64,000 nt of DNA from Halomonas caseinilytica (GCF_001662305.1 NZ_BDEP01000016.1:336969-400968); one strand, 5' to 3'; shown: positions 39,729 to 49,703, numbered from the stretch's first letter. The notes: generated by a model from the sequence alone, not told the origin. Program-made: numbers and translations.

Positions 39729-42164
39729 ATGAGCGACGACAACGAGCAAGGTTTCGAACAGGATGGCCTGGAATGGGTCCAGGCCGACGAGAAGGACGAC
39801 GCGTTCCAGCCCGGCAGCGGTTCAGGGCAGGCCGTGGTTCCGGCCAGTGACAGCCTTCCCGAACGCGTCTATCTGCTGCCGATCCACAATCGCCCCTTCT
39901 TCCCGGCCCAGGTGCAGCCGCTGGTGATCAATCGCGAGCGCTGGGAAGAGACCATCCGACGCGTTGGCAATACACCGCACCATATGGTGGGGCTGGCCTT
40001 TGTCGGTGAAACCGGCGTCGAGGAGCTGAGTCACGAGGATTTTCCTGAGGTCGGCACCGCGGTCAAGGTGCACAAGCTGCAGGGGGAAGACGCGCAGCTG
40101 CAGTTCATTGCCCAGGGCATGCGTCGTTTCCGCATTCAGCGCTGGCTTTCCAAGAAGCCGCCGTACCTGGTCGAGGTCAGTTATCCGCGCGAGCCGGTCG
40201 ATGCCGAGGATGACGAGACGCGTGCCTACGCCATGTCGTTGATCAACGGCATCAAGGAACTGTTGCCGATCAACCCGCTCTATGGCGAGGAACTCAAGCA
40301 TTATCTCAATCGCTTCAGCCCGCATGAGCCGGGGCCGCTGACCGACTTCGCTGCAGCCATCACCTCGGCCAAGGGGCCGGAGTTGCAGGACGTGCTGGCT
40401 ACGCTGCCGGTGATCGAGCGCATGCAGAAGGTGCTGCCCCTGCTGCGCAAGGAAATCGATGTCGCCCAGTTGCAGACCGAGATCAGCGAGCAGGTCAACG
40501 CCCAGATGCAGGAGCGCCAGCGGGAGTTCTTCCTGCGCGAGCAGCTCAAGGTGATTCAGCGTGAACTGGGCATTTCCAAGGACGATCGGGAAAATGATGT
40601 CGATACCTTCCGGGCGCGGCTGAACGACAAGGTCGTGCCCGAGCGTGTCATGGAACGCATCGACGATGAGCTGGACAAGCTCTCCGTTCTGGAGACCGGC
40701 TCGCCGGAATACGGCACCACGCGGCATTATCTCGACTGGCTGACCTCGCTGCCGTGGGGCGTCACCAGCGACGATCAGCTCGACCTGGCACATGCCAGGA
40801 AGGTGCTGGACCGCGATCATGATGGCCTCAAGGACGTCAAGGAACGCATTGTCGAGTTCCTTGCCGAGGGTACCTTCAAGGGGGATGTCGGCGGTTCCAT
40901 CCTGCTGTTGGTCGGCCCGCCCGGCGTCGGCAAGACATCGGTGGGTCGCTCCATCGCCGAGGCACTGGGACGCCAGTTCTACCGTTTCTCGGTGGGCGGC
41001 ATGCGTGACGAGGCCGAGATCAAGGGCCACCGTCGGACCTATGTGGGTGCCATGCCCGGCAAGTTGGTCCAGGCCCTCAAGGAAGTCGAGGTCGAAAATC
41101 CGGTGATCATGCTCGACGAGGTCGACAAGATGGGACAGTCCTTCCAGGGCGATCCCGCCTCGGCGTTGCTCGAGGTACTCGATCCGGAACAGAACATCGA
41201 CTTCCTCGATCATTATCTGGACGTGCGGCTCGACCTGTCCAAGGTGTTGTTCGTCTGCACCGCCAATACCCTGGATTCGCTGCCGCCTGCCTTGCTCGAT
41301 CGCATGGAGCAGATCCGGCTCTCCGGCTATATCGCCGAGGAGAAGATGGCCATCGCCAAGCATCATCTCTGGCCCAAGCTGCTCAAGCGCGATCATATCC
41401 CCAAGAAGCGCATCAACCTGACCGATGCTGCCCTGCGCCAGGTCATCGAGGGCTATGCTCGTGAAGCGGGCGTGCGTCAGCTCGAGAAGCAGTTGCACCG
41501 CATCGTGCGCAAGGCGGCGGTCAAGCTGCTGGAAAACGAACAGCAGACCATCAAGGTATCGGTGAAGAACCTTGAGGACTTTCTCGGCGCGCCGACCTTC
41601 CGCAAGGAGAAGGTCATGAAGGGCGAGGGCGTGGTCACCGGCCTGGCCTGGACCGCCATGGGCGGGGCGACCCTCTCCGTGGAAGCCGGCAAGGTGCATG
41701 CCCTGGATCGTGGCTTCAAGCTGACCGGCCAGCTCGGCGAGGTCATGAAGGAATCGGCCAATATCGCCTACAGCTATGTGCTGGGCCACCTCGGTGACTA
41801 CGGCGCCGAGCCCGACTTCTTCGACTCGGCCTTCGTGCACCTGCACGTGCCCGAAGGCGCCACCCCCAAGGACGGGCCGTCGGCCGGCGTGACCATGACC
41901 ACGGCCTTGCTGTCGCTGGCGCGCCACGAGCCCATCGACAGGCCGCTGGCAATGACCGGGGAGTTGACTCTCACCGGCCAGGTGCTGCCGGTCGGCGGGA
42001 TCCGCGAGAAGATCATCGCCGCCCGACGCAGCGAGATCTTCGAGGTGATTCTGCCCGATGCCAATCGTCGCGACTACGAAGAGCTGCCGGATTACCTGCG
42101 CGAGGGAGTGACGGTGCACTTCGCCAGCCATTATCGAGACGTGGCCAAGGTGGTGTTCGGCTAG
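39729..42164 (+). CDS. lon: Lon-type ATP-dependent protease (probable Lon paralog)
   Basis: About 811 residues: N-terminal LAN domain starting at ERVYLLPIHNRPFFPAQ, AAA+ domain with Walker A GPPGVGKTS (K402) and Walker B VIMLDEVDKM, and C-terminal serine protease domain with the Ser/Lys dyad at S718 (KDGPSAG) and K761 (GIREKII). All catalytic residues are present. The N-terminal IHNRPFFP sequence and the absence of clpX/hupB neighbours suggest the second Lon type known in pseudomonads (AsrA) rather than the canonical Lon; this is inference. The N-terminal 40 residues are acidic. The start at 39729 has GAGGTG upstream; ATG 39723 is in frame. Confidence 0.9.
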   Translation: MSDDNEQGFEQDGLEWVQADEKDDAFQPGSGSGQAVVPASDSLPERVYLLPIHNRPFFPAQVQPLVINRERWEETIRRVGNTPHHMVGLAFVGETGVEELSHEDFPEVGTAVKVHKLQGEDAQLQFIAQGMRRFRIQRWLSKKPPYLVEVSYPREPVDAEDDETRAYAMSLINGIKELLPINPLYGEELKHYLNRFSPHEPGPLTDFAAAITSAKGPELQDVLATLPVIERMQKVLPLLRKEIDVAQLQTEISEQVNAQMQERQREFFLREQLKVIQRELGISKDDRENDVDTFRARLNDKVVPERVMERIDDELDKLSVLETGSPEYGTTRHYLDWLTSLPWGVTSDDQLDLAHARKVLDRDHDGLKDVKERIVEFLAEGTFKGDVGGSILLLVGPPGVGKTSVGRSIAEALGRQFYRFSVGGMRDEAEIKGHRRTYVGAMPGKLVQALKEVEVENPVIMLDEVDKMGQSFQGDPASALLEVLDPEQNIDFLDHYLDVRLDLSKVLFVCTANTLDSLPPALLDRMEQIRLSGYIAEEKMAIAKHHLWPKLLKRDHIPKKRINLTDAALRQVIEGYAREAGVRQLEKQLHRIVRKAAVKLLENEQQTIKVSVKNLEDFLGAPTFRKEKVMKGEGVVTGLAWTAMGGATLSVEAGKVHALDRGFKLTGQLGEVMKESANIAYSYVLGHLGDYGAEPDFFDSAFVHLHVPEGATPKDGPSAGVTMTTALLSLARHEPIDRPLAMTGELTLTGQVLPVGGIREKIIAARRSEIFEVILPDANRRDYEELPDYLREGVTVHFASHYRDVAKVVFG

Positions 42165-42235
42165 TCGACCACGAAGCGCAAACCGAGAGCGGCGGGCTGG
42201 GGCGAGCGATTCTCCCCGGCCCGTATCGGTAGTGC

Positions 42236-43699
42236 CTAGCGAAACTTTTCCATTGTCTCGCGATAGTCGGTGAAGGCGTCGCGGCGTTGCTCGATCCGAG
42301 AGAGGGCATTGGTGTCGCCGCTTTGTTCAGCGACCTTCTTGGCTACGTCCAACTGTTCGATGCCCCGATCGATATGGCCGGTGAGCTGCAGTTGCTCCGC
42401 CCGGGCGAGATGGCCCCAGGCCTGTCGCTCGCTATGGCCGGCGGCTTCGGCGAGCAGGGCGAAGACCTGGGGATCTTCCGGGCGTCGTCCGGCCAGATCA
42501 TGCAGTACCCGATAGGCCGCATCGGGGTCGCGCTGGAGCAAGGCCTCACCCAGTACCAGCGTGGTGGGGACATAGCCCGGCATCAGGCGCAACTGGTGGC
42601 GGCTGCGGGTGATGGCATCGTCGATGCGGCCGGCTTCCAGGGCGACCTGGGCGGCCGTGGCCGGCAGCATCGCCAGATCGGGATGCTGGCGTGACAAGGC
42701 ATCCAGCGTCTCCAGTGCCTTGCCGGCATGGCCCTGCTCGGCATCGATCAATGCCCGCAGATAGCGGCTTGCGTCTTCAGGCACCGAATCGCGGCTCTGT
42801 CGGGTGAGGGCCTGGCGGGGATCCCGGTCATGGATGGCCAGCAGGGCTCGAGCACGTACCAGCTGATATTCGAGACTGTCCCCTCGGGTGACATCGGTAT
42901 GCATCTGGTCGACGCGCCCTTGTGCATCGCTGATGCGCGATTCCGTCACGGGATGGGTCAGCAGGAACTCCGGTGGATTGCCGCCCTGCAGGGCGATCAT
43001 GCGCTGCATGGTACGGAACATGTCGACCATGGCCTGTGGATCGTAGCCGGCGCCCGCCATGGTCTGCAGGCCGGCGCGGTCGGCCTCGCGCTCGAAGCGC
43101 CGGGAATAGGCTAGTTGATCCTGTATGAAGGCAGCCTGAGAGCCCATGGCGGCGGCGATGCCGGCGTCACCACCCCCTCCGGCAGCGATCAGCATGCCGG
43201 CCAGCATGGCTGCCATGGCGGGGATCTGTGTCTGCTCGGCACGGGCCTTGCCACGGGCATAATGGCGTTGCGACAGGTGCCCGAGCTCGTGGGCGACCAC
43301 CGAGACCATCGGCGCCTCCCGATCGGCGAAGGCGAACAGGCCGGCGTTGATGCCGATCACGCCCCCGGGCACGGCGAAGGCATTGAGCTGATCGCTGGCG
43401 ACCAGGGTGGTGATCGGCCGGATGCCGCTGAGCTGGCTGTAAGGCAACAGGCGCGCCACCAGGGAGTCCACGTACTCTCGGGTGATGGGGTCTTGCCAGA
43501 TGGGCGCGCGGGCCCGGAACTGGCGCAACCAGGCTCGGCCGAGACGAACTTCCTCGCCGCTGACGGCCTGGGTGTTGCTGCTGACCAGGCTGGGCAGCTC
43601 GGGCGGTTCAGGCAGTTCGAGATCGAGGGCGGCACTCGAGGGTGCCGGTGCCAGACACAGGGCGACGATGCCCAGGCAGGTTAGGTAACGACGTTGCAT
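42236..43699 (-). CDS. bepA: M48 metalloprotease/chaperone BepA (YfgC-like)
   Basis: A periplasmic metalloprotease with TPR repeats that helps assemble or degrade outer-membrane proteins such as LptD. A signal peptide (LTCLGIVALCLAPAPSSA) precedes the peptidase domain with the zinc motif HELGH (H137, E138, H141) and the downstream EREADRAGLQTM block with the third ligand. Helical TPR-like repeats fill about residues 320-487. The start at 43699 has GAGGAAG upstream; the frame is open a further 100 codons but lacks family similarity. It is divergent from tusA. Confidence 0.92.
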   Translation of the reverse strand: MQRRYLTCLGIVALCLAPAPSSAALDLELPEPPELPSLVSSNTQAVSGEEVRLGRAWLRQFRARAPIWQDPITREYVDSLVARLLPYSQLSGIRPITTLVASDQLNAFAVPGGVIGINAGLFAFADREAPMVSVVAHELGHLSQRHYARGKARAEQTQIPAMAAMLAGMLIAAGGGGDAGIAAAMGSQAAFIQDQLAYSRRFEREADRAGLQTMAGAGYDPQAMVDMFRTMQRMIALQGGNPPEFLLTHPVTESRISDAQGRVDQMHTDVTRGDSLEYQLVRARALLAIHDRDPRQALTRQSRDSVPEDASRYLRALIDAEQGHAGKALETLDALSRQHPDLAMLPATAAQVALEAGRIDDAITRSRHQLRLMPGYVPTTLVLGEALLQRDPDAAYRVLHDLAGRRPEDPQVFALLAEAAGHSERQAWGHLARAEQLQLTGHIDRGIEQLDVAKKVAEQSGDTNALSRIEQRRDAFTDYRETMEKFR

Positions 43700-43841
43700 G
43701 GCTTCCTCGTCACGGAACAGGGGGAGGCGCTTGCCATCCGACATTGATTCAGCCGACAAAGTGCCTTTAAATCCCAAGGATTCATGTCGGAGACACGCCT
43801 CGGCCGATCCGGCATGCTCAAGCATTCTCCTGGGAGACAAC

Positions 43842-44090
43842 ATGACTGTGCAACCCGACGATGTGCTCGACGCACGTGGTCTGCCTTGTCCGTTACCCCT
43901 GCTCAAGGCCAAGCAGGCCCTGGCCCGGCTGGCGCCGGGAGAGCTGCTGGAGGTGATGGCGACCGATAGTGGCTCCTGGCAGGATTTCGAAACCTTCATC
44001 GCGCAGAGTGGCCATGAAATGCCGGCTCGAGAGGAGCGCGGCGACGTCTACCACTATTGGATCCGCAAGGCGGGGGAGCGCGCTCGATGA
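43842..44090 (+). CDS. tusA: TusA-family sulfurtransferase-like protein
   Basis: An 82-residue sulfur-carrier fold with the CPxP motif at Cys16 (GLPCPLP), the persulfide-bearing residue. The neighbours (bepA divergent, perM following, bcp and dapA beyond) match the pseudomonad PA1005-PA1010 neighbourhood, where the TusA-like protein PA1006 is linked to molybdenum homeostasis and nitrate use. It is therefore more likely a PA1006-like homolog than the TusA of tRNA thiolation; this is inference from context. The start at 43842 follows CTGGGAGA. Confidence 0.88.
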   Translation: MTVQPDDVLDARGLPCPLPLLKAKQALARLAPGELLEVMATDSGSWQDFETFIAQSGHEMPAREERGDVYHYWIRKAGERAR

Positions 44091-45205
44091 CCCTGAGGTC
44101 ACTGCTTCGAGGCTGGATGGAGCGTTATTTCTCCGACGAAGAAGCCGTCATCCTGCTGTTGGTGCTGGTGCTGGGCTTCGCCGTGGTGATCTGGCTTGGC
44201 CAGATGCTGGCGCCTTTCCTGACGGCACTGGTCATCGCGTTTTTGCTGCAAGGCGCGGTCAACGGCCTGACGCGCCGTCGCGTGCCCCATCTGCTGGCGG
44301 TACTGCTGGTGTTTCTCGGCTTTCTCGGTGTGCTGCTGGCCATGGCCTTGATCCTCATGCCGTTGATCTGGAACCAGATGGTCAACTTGCTGCAGGAGAC
44401 GCCACGCATGTTCGCCAGCGGGCAGTCTCTGCTCGACGATCTCCAGGCCCGTTATCCGCAACTGGTGACACCGGATCAGATCCAGTCCTGGATCGGCATG
44501 GCCGGCCGCGAGATGACGCAACTCGGGCAGCGGGCGCTGTCGCTGTCGCTCGCTTCGCTCGGCAATGTGCTGTCGTTGATCATCTATCTGGTACTGGTGC
44601 CGATTTTGGTCTTCTTCATGCTCAAGGATCGCGATCGCCTGGTGGGCTTCACGATGTCGCTGCTGCCTCAGCGTCGTGAGCTGATGACTCGCATCTGGCA
44701 CGAGATGGATGACCAGATCGCCAACTATGTACGCGGCAAGTTCATCGAGATCATCATCGTCGGCAGTGTGGCCTTCTTCACCTTCATCTGCTTCGGTCTG
44801 CCGTACTCGGCGTTGCTGGCCGTGCTGGTCGGCTTATCGGTGCTGGTACCCTACATCGGGGCGGCCTTGGCCACGCTCCCGGTGGCGGCGGTGGCTGGCT
44901 TTCACTTCGGTATCAGCGACCAGTTTCTCTATGTACTGATCGCCTACGGCGTCATCCAGGCGCTGGATGGCAACGTCCTGGTGCCTGTGCTGTTCTCCGA
45001 AGCCGTCAATCTGCATCCGGTATCGATCATCCTGGCGGTGCTGTTCTTCGGCGGCATCTGGGGCTTCTGGGGGATATTCTTCGCCATCCCGCTGGCCACC
45101 CTGCTCAAGGCACTAGTCTATGCCTGGCCGAGAGGCATCCAGCAGCGACGCGAGGAAGTGTCGTCGGGGGCCGTCAGCGAGACCGGCGAAGGCCTCGAGG
45201 GGTAA
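44087..45205 (+). CDS. perM: AI-2E family transporter (PerM-like)
   Basis: 372 residues with about eight hydrophobic segments: a pair at about 20-65, others at about 70-95, 160-185, and a cluster from about 225 to the end. The motif FMLKDRDRL followed by DDQIANYVRGKFIE is characteristic of AI-2E/PerM permeases, and the C-terminal PVLFSEAVNLHPVSIILAVL fits. Substrate is unknown. The start at 44087 overlaps the tusA stop (ATGA). It is convergent with bcp. Confidence 0.88.
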   Translation: MTLRSLLRGWMERYFSDEEAVILLLVLVLGFAVVIWLGQMLAPFLTALVIAFLLQGAVNGLTRRRVPHLLAVLLVFLGFLGVLLAMALILMPLIWNQMVNLLQETPRMFASGQSLLDDLQARYPQLVTPDQIQSWIGMAGREMTQLGQRALSLSLASLGNVLSLIIYLVLVPILVFFMLKDRDRLVGFTMSLLPQRRELMTRIWHEMDDQIANYVRGKFIEIIIVGSVAFFTFICFGLPYSALLAVLVGLSVLVPYIGAALATLPVAAVAGFHFGISDQFLYVLIAYGVIQALDGNVLVPVLFSEAVNLHPVSIILAVLFFGGIWGFWGIFFAIPLATLLKALVYAWPRGIQQRREEVSSGAVSETGEGLEG

Positions 45206-45242
45206 GCGCGCTCGGCAGGTATCGATGCCCGCCAACGGGGCC

Positions 45243-45263
45243 GGCCGCCCGGGGAGGGCGGCC
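45243..45263. terminator. GC-rich hairpin between convergent perM and bcp
   Basis: GGCCGCCC pairs with GGGCGGCC around a 5-nt loop between the two stop codons. No T tract on either side; it may limit read-through in both directions. Confidence 0.45.
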
Positions 45264-45274
45264 GAGGTGGGGGG

Positions 45275-45751
45275 TCATTCGCCGTCGTGCAGTGCCTGTG
45301 CGGCCTCCAGGACGTCGGCCACGTGCCCCTTGACCTTGACCCCGCGCCATTCCCGGGCGAGATTGCCGTCGGCGTCGATCAGGAAGGTGCTGCGCTCGAT
45401 GCCCAGGTGTTCCTTGCCGTAGAGTTTCTTGAGCTTGATGACGTCGAACAACCGGCAGACGGTTTCGTCCTTGTCGGAAATCAGCGCAAAGTTGAAATCC
45501 TGCTTGGCCTTGAAGTTTTCCTGAGCACGGATGCCGTCTCGGGAAACGCCGATGATCACCGTGTTGGCGGCGTCGAATGCAGTCTTGTTGTCCCGGAAGT
45601 CGCCGCCTTCGGTCGTGCAGCCGGGGGTACTGGCCTTGGGGTAGAAATAGATCACGACCTGCTTGCCGCGCAGCGCCGACAGCGTCAACTGGGTATCGCC
45701 GGTGGCGGTCGCGGTGAAGTCGGGCACTGGCTGACCGAGTGTGAGGCTCAT
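45275..45751 (-). CDS. bcp: Thiol peroxidase Bcp/PrxQ
   Basis: A peroxiredoxin reducing hydroperoxides. The peroxidatic Cys is C45 in STPGCTTEGG. In E. coli Bcp the resolving Cys is C50, but here that position is Gly; the only other cysteine is C99 in DETVCRLFDV. The enzyme may be one-Cys or use C99 as an atypical partner. The remaining core (LIDADGNLAREWRGV) is standard and length 158 is normal. The start at 45751 has AGGAG upstream. It is divergent from dapA across 241 bp. Confidence 0.93.
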   Translation of the reverse strand: MSLTLGQPVPDFTATATGDTQLTLSALRGKQVVIYFYPKASTPGCTTEGGDFRDNKTAFDAANTVIIGVSRDGIRAQENFKAKQDFNFALISDKDETVCRLFDVIKLKKLYGKEHLGIERSTFLIDADGNLAREWRGVKVKGHVADVLEAAQALHDGE

Positions 45752-45992
45752 GGCGTCTCCTGGGCTGGTGAGGTAAATGAAGCCCTGATTACACGCAACC
45801 GCGCACGAACTGTAAAGTCGCCGCTGTACAGGCCCTGACGCCCTGAGTACCATTTGACCCTTGGCGGCGAGACATTGATCGGGCGCCGGGCATCACCTGA
45901 AAGCTGACGAGCGCAGGCACTTTCCAGGCGTTGTCTGGCCCCCGGTGCGCGGAGGCCGCGTACACCAGGCAGGCCGGGAGGATGAGTAGAGG

Positions 45993-46877
45993 ATGATCAC
46001 GGGTAGCATCGTCGCGCTGGCGACGCCGATGAAAGTCAACGGCGACATCGACTGGGAGGCCCTGCGCCGCCTGGTTCACTTCCATCTCGACAACGGCACC
46101 GATGCCATTGTCGCGGCGGGCACCACCGGTGAGCCGACGACCATGTCGTTCGCCGAACACTTCGACGTGATTCGCGCCGTGGTGGAGGAAGTCGATGGTC
46201 GTATTCCGGTGATTGCCGGTACCGGTTCCAACAACACCACCGAGGCGGTGGAACTGACCCGCTATGCCAAGGAGGTCGGGGCCGACTATTGCCTCACCGT
46301 GGCGCCCTACTACAACAAGCCGACCCAGGAAGGTCTCTATCAGCATTTCAAGGTCATTGCCGAGACCAGCGATCTGCCGGTGATTCTCTACAACGTGCCG
46401 GGCCGCACCTGCTCCGATATCTATAACGAGACGGTGCTGCGACTGGCCGAAGTCGACAATATCGTCGGCCTCAAGGATGCCACCGGCAACCTGGAACGCG
46501 CCGAGGACCTGATCGCCCGTCTCGAGGGCAGCGGTTTCATGCTCTATTCCGGTGATGACGGCACGGCATGCGACTTCATGCTGATGGGTGGGCATGGCGA
46601 CATCTCGGTGACTGCCAACGTGGCGCCCCAGGCCATGCACGATCTTTGTGCCGCCGCCGTTGCCGGCGAGACCGACAAGGCCCATCAGATCAATACCCGC
46701 CTGATGCCGCTGCACACCAACCTGGGAATCGAGGCCAATCCGATCCCGGTCAAGTGGGCCCTGAACCGGATGGGCATGCTGGAACCGGGCATCCGCCTGC
46801 CGCTGACCTGGTTGTCCGAGAAGTATCACTCCACCGTCAGCGAAGCCCTGCAGCTGGCGGGCCTGATCGAAGACTGA
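45993..46877 (+). CDS. dapA: 4-hydroxy-tetrahydrodipicolinate synthase
   Basis: The first committed step of lysine and diaminopimelate synthesis, condensing pyruvate with aspartate semialdehyde. The Schiff-base lysine is K161 in VGLKDATG, the same number as in E. coli. [10 protein letters not shown] and [11 protein letters not shown] carry the proton-relay residues. Length 294 is normal. The start at 45993 has GAGGATGAG upstream. It heads the dapA-bamC-MBL-purC group, all in the same direction. Confidence 0.96.
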   Translation: MITGSIVALATPMKVNGDIDWEALRRLVHFHLDNGTDAIVAAGTTGEPTTMSFAEHFDVIRAVVEEVDGRIPVIAGTGSNNTTEAVELTRYAKEVGADYCLTVAPYYNKPTQEGLYQHFKVIAETSDLPVILYNVPGRTCSDIYNETVLRLAEVDNIVGLKDATGNLERAEDLIARLEGSGFMLYSGDDGTACDFMLMGGHGDISVTANVAPQAMHDLCAAAVAGETDKAHQINTRLMPLHTNLGIEANPIPVKWALNRMGMLEPGIRLPLTWLSEKYHSTVSEALQLAGLIED

Positions 46878-46923
46878 GTGGTGGCCGTGGCCATCCCCCA
46901 ATGATATGACGCAAGGTGGACGC

Positions 46924-47898
46924 ATGAACTCTGCGCTGAAATGGATGCCGCTGCTGGCCGCTCTGGCCCTGGCGGGTTGCGCTCGGGAAGGCTATTACGA
47001 CAACCGCAGTGTCGATTATGCCAAGGCCAAGGAAAGCGCGCCCTTGGAACTTCCCGATACACGCAATACGCGTCGTTACCGCGATGCCATGCCAGTGCCC
47101 GATGTTCCCGGCGCCTTCGCCTCCCAAGGCGATGACTTTCAGGCGCCTCCGCCTCGTGCCCTGAATGCCGGCAGTGGCGTTGCTCCCGGCGAGGTGGCTC
47201 GCCGCGAGGCCGGCGAGCAGAGTTGGCTGGTGGTGGGGGCTGCACCGGGCACCGTCTGGTCCGAGGTCGACGACTTTGCCACCACCCGCGGGCTGGAGGT
47301 GCTGTCGCGCGACGACCGCCGTGGTGTGATGGAGACCGAGCAAGGGCGCATCAGCGTGTCACCTGGGCTGCATCAGGGGGTCAGCGAGGTGCGTTGCGAG
47401 CAGGGAGGCGCTTCCGTGGAGGGTTGCCTGAGGGCGCTGGAGCGTCGCTTCGAACAGCGCAGCAACCTTGCCAGTGCCACTGCATCCGGCTTGTCGGTCC
47501 AGGGACGCATGGCGCAGACGCGTCAGCCGCCGCGTCTCGAGCAGGCCGAGGATGGCTGGCAACTGGTGCTGCCTTATGACCTGGACCGCGCCTGGGCGGA
47601 GTTGAGCGCGCAGCTCGAGGCCGATTTCTCCCTGGAAGATCGCCGTCAGCTGCTCGAACAGGATATCAGCACGCATACGTTCCTGGTCGACTACCTGCCC
47701 CTCAGCGAGCGCAGTCGCGGGGTCTGGGAATCGCTGACGTCGCTGGAGTTCAGCGAACAGGCCAGTCGCCTGCGCCTGACGCTGAGCCGTCAGGGCGCGG
47801 ACCAGACCCTGGTGCGTGCCAGCGCGGCCGATGACGAGGCGCTTGCGGCCAACGATGCCCGTGAGCTGCTGGAGCGGGTCGGAGGCCTTCTGCGCTGA
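46924..47898 (+). CDS. bamC: Outer membrane assembly lipoprotein BamC
   Basis: An accessory lipoprotein of the BAM complex. A signal peptide ends in lipobox LALAGC (Cys19). It is followed by the flexible N-terminal segment that contacts BamD (DYAKAKESAPLELPD is the conserved part), then two helix-grip domains (about 105-190 and 210-315). ATG 46924 follows AAGGTGG; ATG 46906 in frame is less likely. The position immediately after dapA is conserved in gammaproteobacteria. Confidence 0.92.
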   Translation: MNSALKWMPLLAALALAGCAREGYYDNRSVDYAKAKESAPLELPDTRNTRRYRDAMPVPDVPGAFASQGDDFQAPPPRALNAGSGVAPGEVARREAGEQSWLVVGAAPGTVWSEVDDFATTRGLEVLSRDDRRGVMETEQGRISVSPGLHQGVSEVRCEQGGASVEGCLRALERRFEQRSNLASATASGLSVQGRMAQTRQPPRLEQAEDGWQLVLPYDLDRAWAELSAQLEADFSLEDRRQLLEQDISTHTFLVDYLPLSERSRGVWESLTSLEFSEQASRLRLTLSRQGADQTLVRASAADDEALAANDARELLERVGGLLR

Positions 47899-48689
47899 TG
47901 ACCGCGCCGCTCGATGCCCCAGGACACCTGCGCTTCGCGTCCTTGGGCAGCGGCAGCAAGGGCAACGCGACCCTGGTCAGTGACGGTGAGACGCATCTGC
48001 TGGTCGACTGCGGTTTCGGTCTCAAGGAGGCCGAACGCCGACTGGGGCGGCTCGGCCTGCATCCGCGCCAGCTCGACGCTCTGCTGGTGACCCATGAGCA
48101 TGGCGACCACCTGCGGGGTGTTGGCCCCCTGGCCAGGAAACACGGCATGCCCGTTTATCTGACGCCGGGCACCTGGCTGGCGGGACGCACCGGCGAGCTG
48201 CCCCAGCGACACTGGATAACGCCCCAGTCGCCCTTCCGGGTCAAGGGGATCGAGATCGATCCTGTCACCGTGCCCCACGATGCCCGGGAGCCGGTGCAGT
48301 TTTGCCTTTCCGCCGCCGGACGGCGGCTCGGCCTGTTGACCGATCTCGGCCATCCCAGCAGCCATGTCGTCGACGCCTTTCAGGGCTGCGACGCCCTGGT
48401 GCTGGAATGCAACCATGATGTGCGATTATTGGAGACGGGACCGTATCCGCCGAGCCTCAAGCGCAGGGTCGGCGGCCGCTGGGGACATCTCGCCAACGAG
48501 CAGGCCGCCTGGCTGTTGCAGCGGCTGGGCCTGGATCGTCTGCAGCATATCGTGTGTTCGCACCTTTCCGAACACAATAATCGTCCCGAACTGGCGGTGG
48601 CAGCGCTGGATCCGCTGCTCGATGGCGAGGCATCCCGCCTGACGGTGGCCGCCCAGGACCAGGGGCTGGACTGGCGGGTGATCCGCTGA
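47898..48689 (+). CDS. MBL-fold metallo-hydrolase (YycJ/WalJ-like)
   Basis: 263 residues with the N-terminal pattern [15 protein letters not shown], typical of the YycJ subgroup, and the zinc motif THEHGDH at about residue 60. Downstream ligands are visible in LGLLTDLGH and VLECNHD, then CSHLSEHNN. This subgroup is thought to have nuclease-type activity in firmicutes; the role in proteobacteria is not established. The ATG overlaps the bamC stop by one base. It lies between bamC and purC, a recurrent pseudomonad context. Confidence 0.88.
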   Translation: MTAPLDAPGHLRFASLGSGSKGNATLVSDGETHLLVDCGFGLKEAERRLGRLGLHPRQLDALLVTHEHGDHLRGVGPLARKHGMPVYLTPGTWLAGRTGELPQRHWITPQSPFRVKGIEIDPVTVPHDAREPVQFCLSAAGRRLGLLTDLGHPSSHVVDAFQGCDALVLECNHDVRLLETGPYPPSLKRRVGGRWGHLANEQAAWLLQRLGLDRLQHIVCSHLSEHNNRPELAVAALDPLLDGEASRLTVAAQDQGLDWRVIR

Positions 48690-48769
48690 ACATACACAGG
48701 CGCCCGAGGCCACTCGCCGAGGTGTCGGGCAATGCCTGGGCTACTTATCACATTGCCCTGGAGGCTCCC

Positions 48770-49483
48770 ATGGACAAGCGTCAAGAACTCTATGCCGGCA
48801 AGGCCAAGTCGGTGTATGCCACCGATGATCCCGACCGCCTGATCCTGCACTTCCGCGATGACACCAGCGCCTTCGACGGCGAGCGCATGGAGTCGTTGGC
48901 GCGCAAGGGCAAGGTCAACAATCGCTTCAATGCCTTCATCATGGAGAAGCTGCAGGAAGCGGGAATCCCCACTCACTATGAGCGTTTGCTTTCCGACACC
49001 GAAAGCGTGGTGAAGAAGCTCGACATGCTGCCGGTGGAGTGCGTCGTCCGCAATATCGCCGCCGGAGGGCTGGTCAAGCGCCTGGGCGTGGAAGAGGGCA
49101 GCGAGCTGGCACCGCCGACCTTCGAGCTCTTCCTCAAGGACGATGCCCTGCACGACCCGATGATCAACGAGTCACTGGCGGAGACCTTTGGCTGGGCAAC
49201 GCCTGCACAGCTGGCCGAGATGAAATCGCTGACCTACCGGGTCAATGAGGTCCTCAAGCAGCTGTTCGCCGATGGCGGTCTGCTGCTGGTGGATTACAAG
49301 CTCGAGTTCGGCCTCTTCCACGGTAGCATCGTGCTGGGTGACGAGTTCTCGCCGGATGGCTGCCGCCTGTGGGACGCCAAGACCCGCGAAAAACTCGACA
49401 AGGACCGTTTCCGTCAGGGCCTGGGCGGAGTGATCGAGGCCTATGAGGAAGTGGGAAGGCGCATCGGCGTCGATTTCTCCTGA
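48770..49483 (+). CDS. purC: Phosphoribosylaminoimidazole-succinocarboxamide synthase
   Basis: SAICAR synthase of purine biosynthesis, joining CAIR and aspartate with ATP. The N-terminus [18 protein letters not shown] holds the phosphate-binding loop; [21 protein letters not shown] and LVDYKLEFG are the family blocks. Length 237 is normal. The start at 48770 follows CTGGAGG; the upstream open frame is not conserved. It is followed by a GC-rich hairpin. Confidence 0.96.
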   Translation: MDKRQELYAGKAKSVYATDDPDRLILHFRDDTSAFDGERMESLARKGKVNNRFNAFIMEKLQEAGIPTHYERLLSDTESVVKKLDMLPVECVVRNIAAGGLVKRLGVEEGSELAPPTFELFLKDDALHDPMINESLAETFGWATPAQLAEMKSLTYRVNEVLKQLFADGGLLLVDYKLEFGLFHGSIVLGDEFSPDGCRLWDAKTREKLDKDRFRQGLGGVIEAYEEVGRRIGVDFS

Positions 49484-49505
49484 GGAGATCTACACGCTCC
49501 TGCAT

Positions 49506-49527
49506 GAAGGGCCCTGCGGGGCCCTTC
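49506..49527 (+). terminator. Hairpin after purC
   Basis: GAAGGGCCC pairs with GGGCCCTTC around TGCG, 22 bp past the purC stop. A strong stem without a following T tract; it may also protect the converging trmO transcript. Confidence 0.6.
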
Positions 49528-49703
49528 CGCCGTGTCTGCTCCCGAACTATCGCAGTTGACGGTCGAGTGCCGTAGTTCGCGGGGCTCTCCTTCGGCAGTC
49601 TCCGAGAGGCGCTGTGACCCCTTCCCTGGGTCTACCGATTCCATCCCTGGTATCGGCCCCTCTCTTCGACTGCCCCCGGCGCTCCCCTCTTGGCCTCCGG
49701 CGC

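Noticed and set aside
39822..42131. A 769-codon minus-strand frame opposite lon
   Set aside because: Explained entirely by the codon bias of lon; no ribosome-binding site or recognisable motif.
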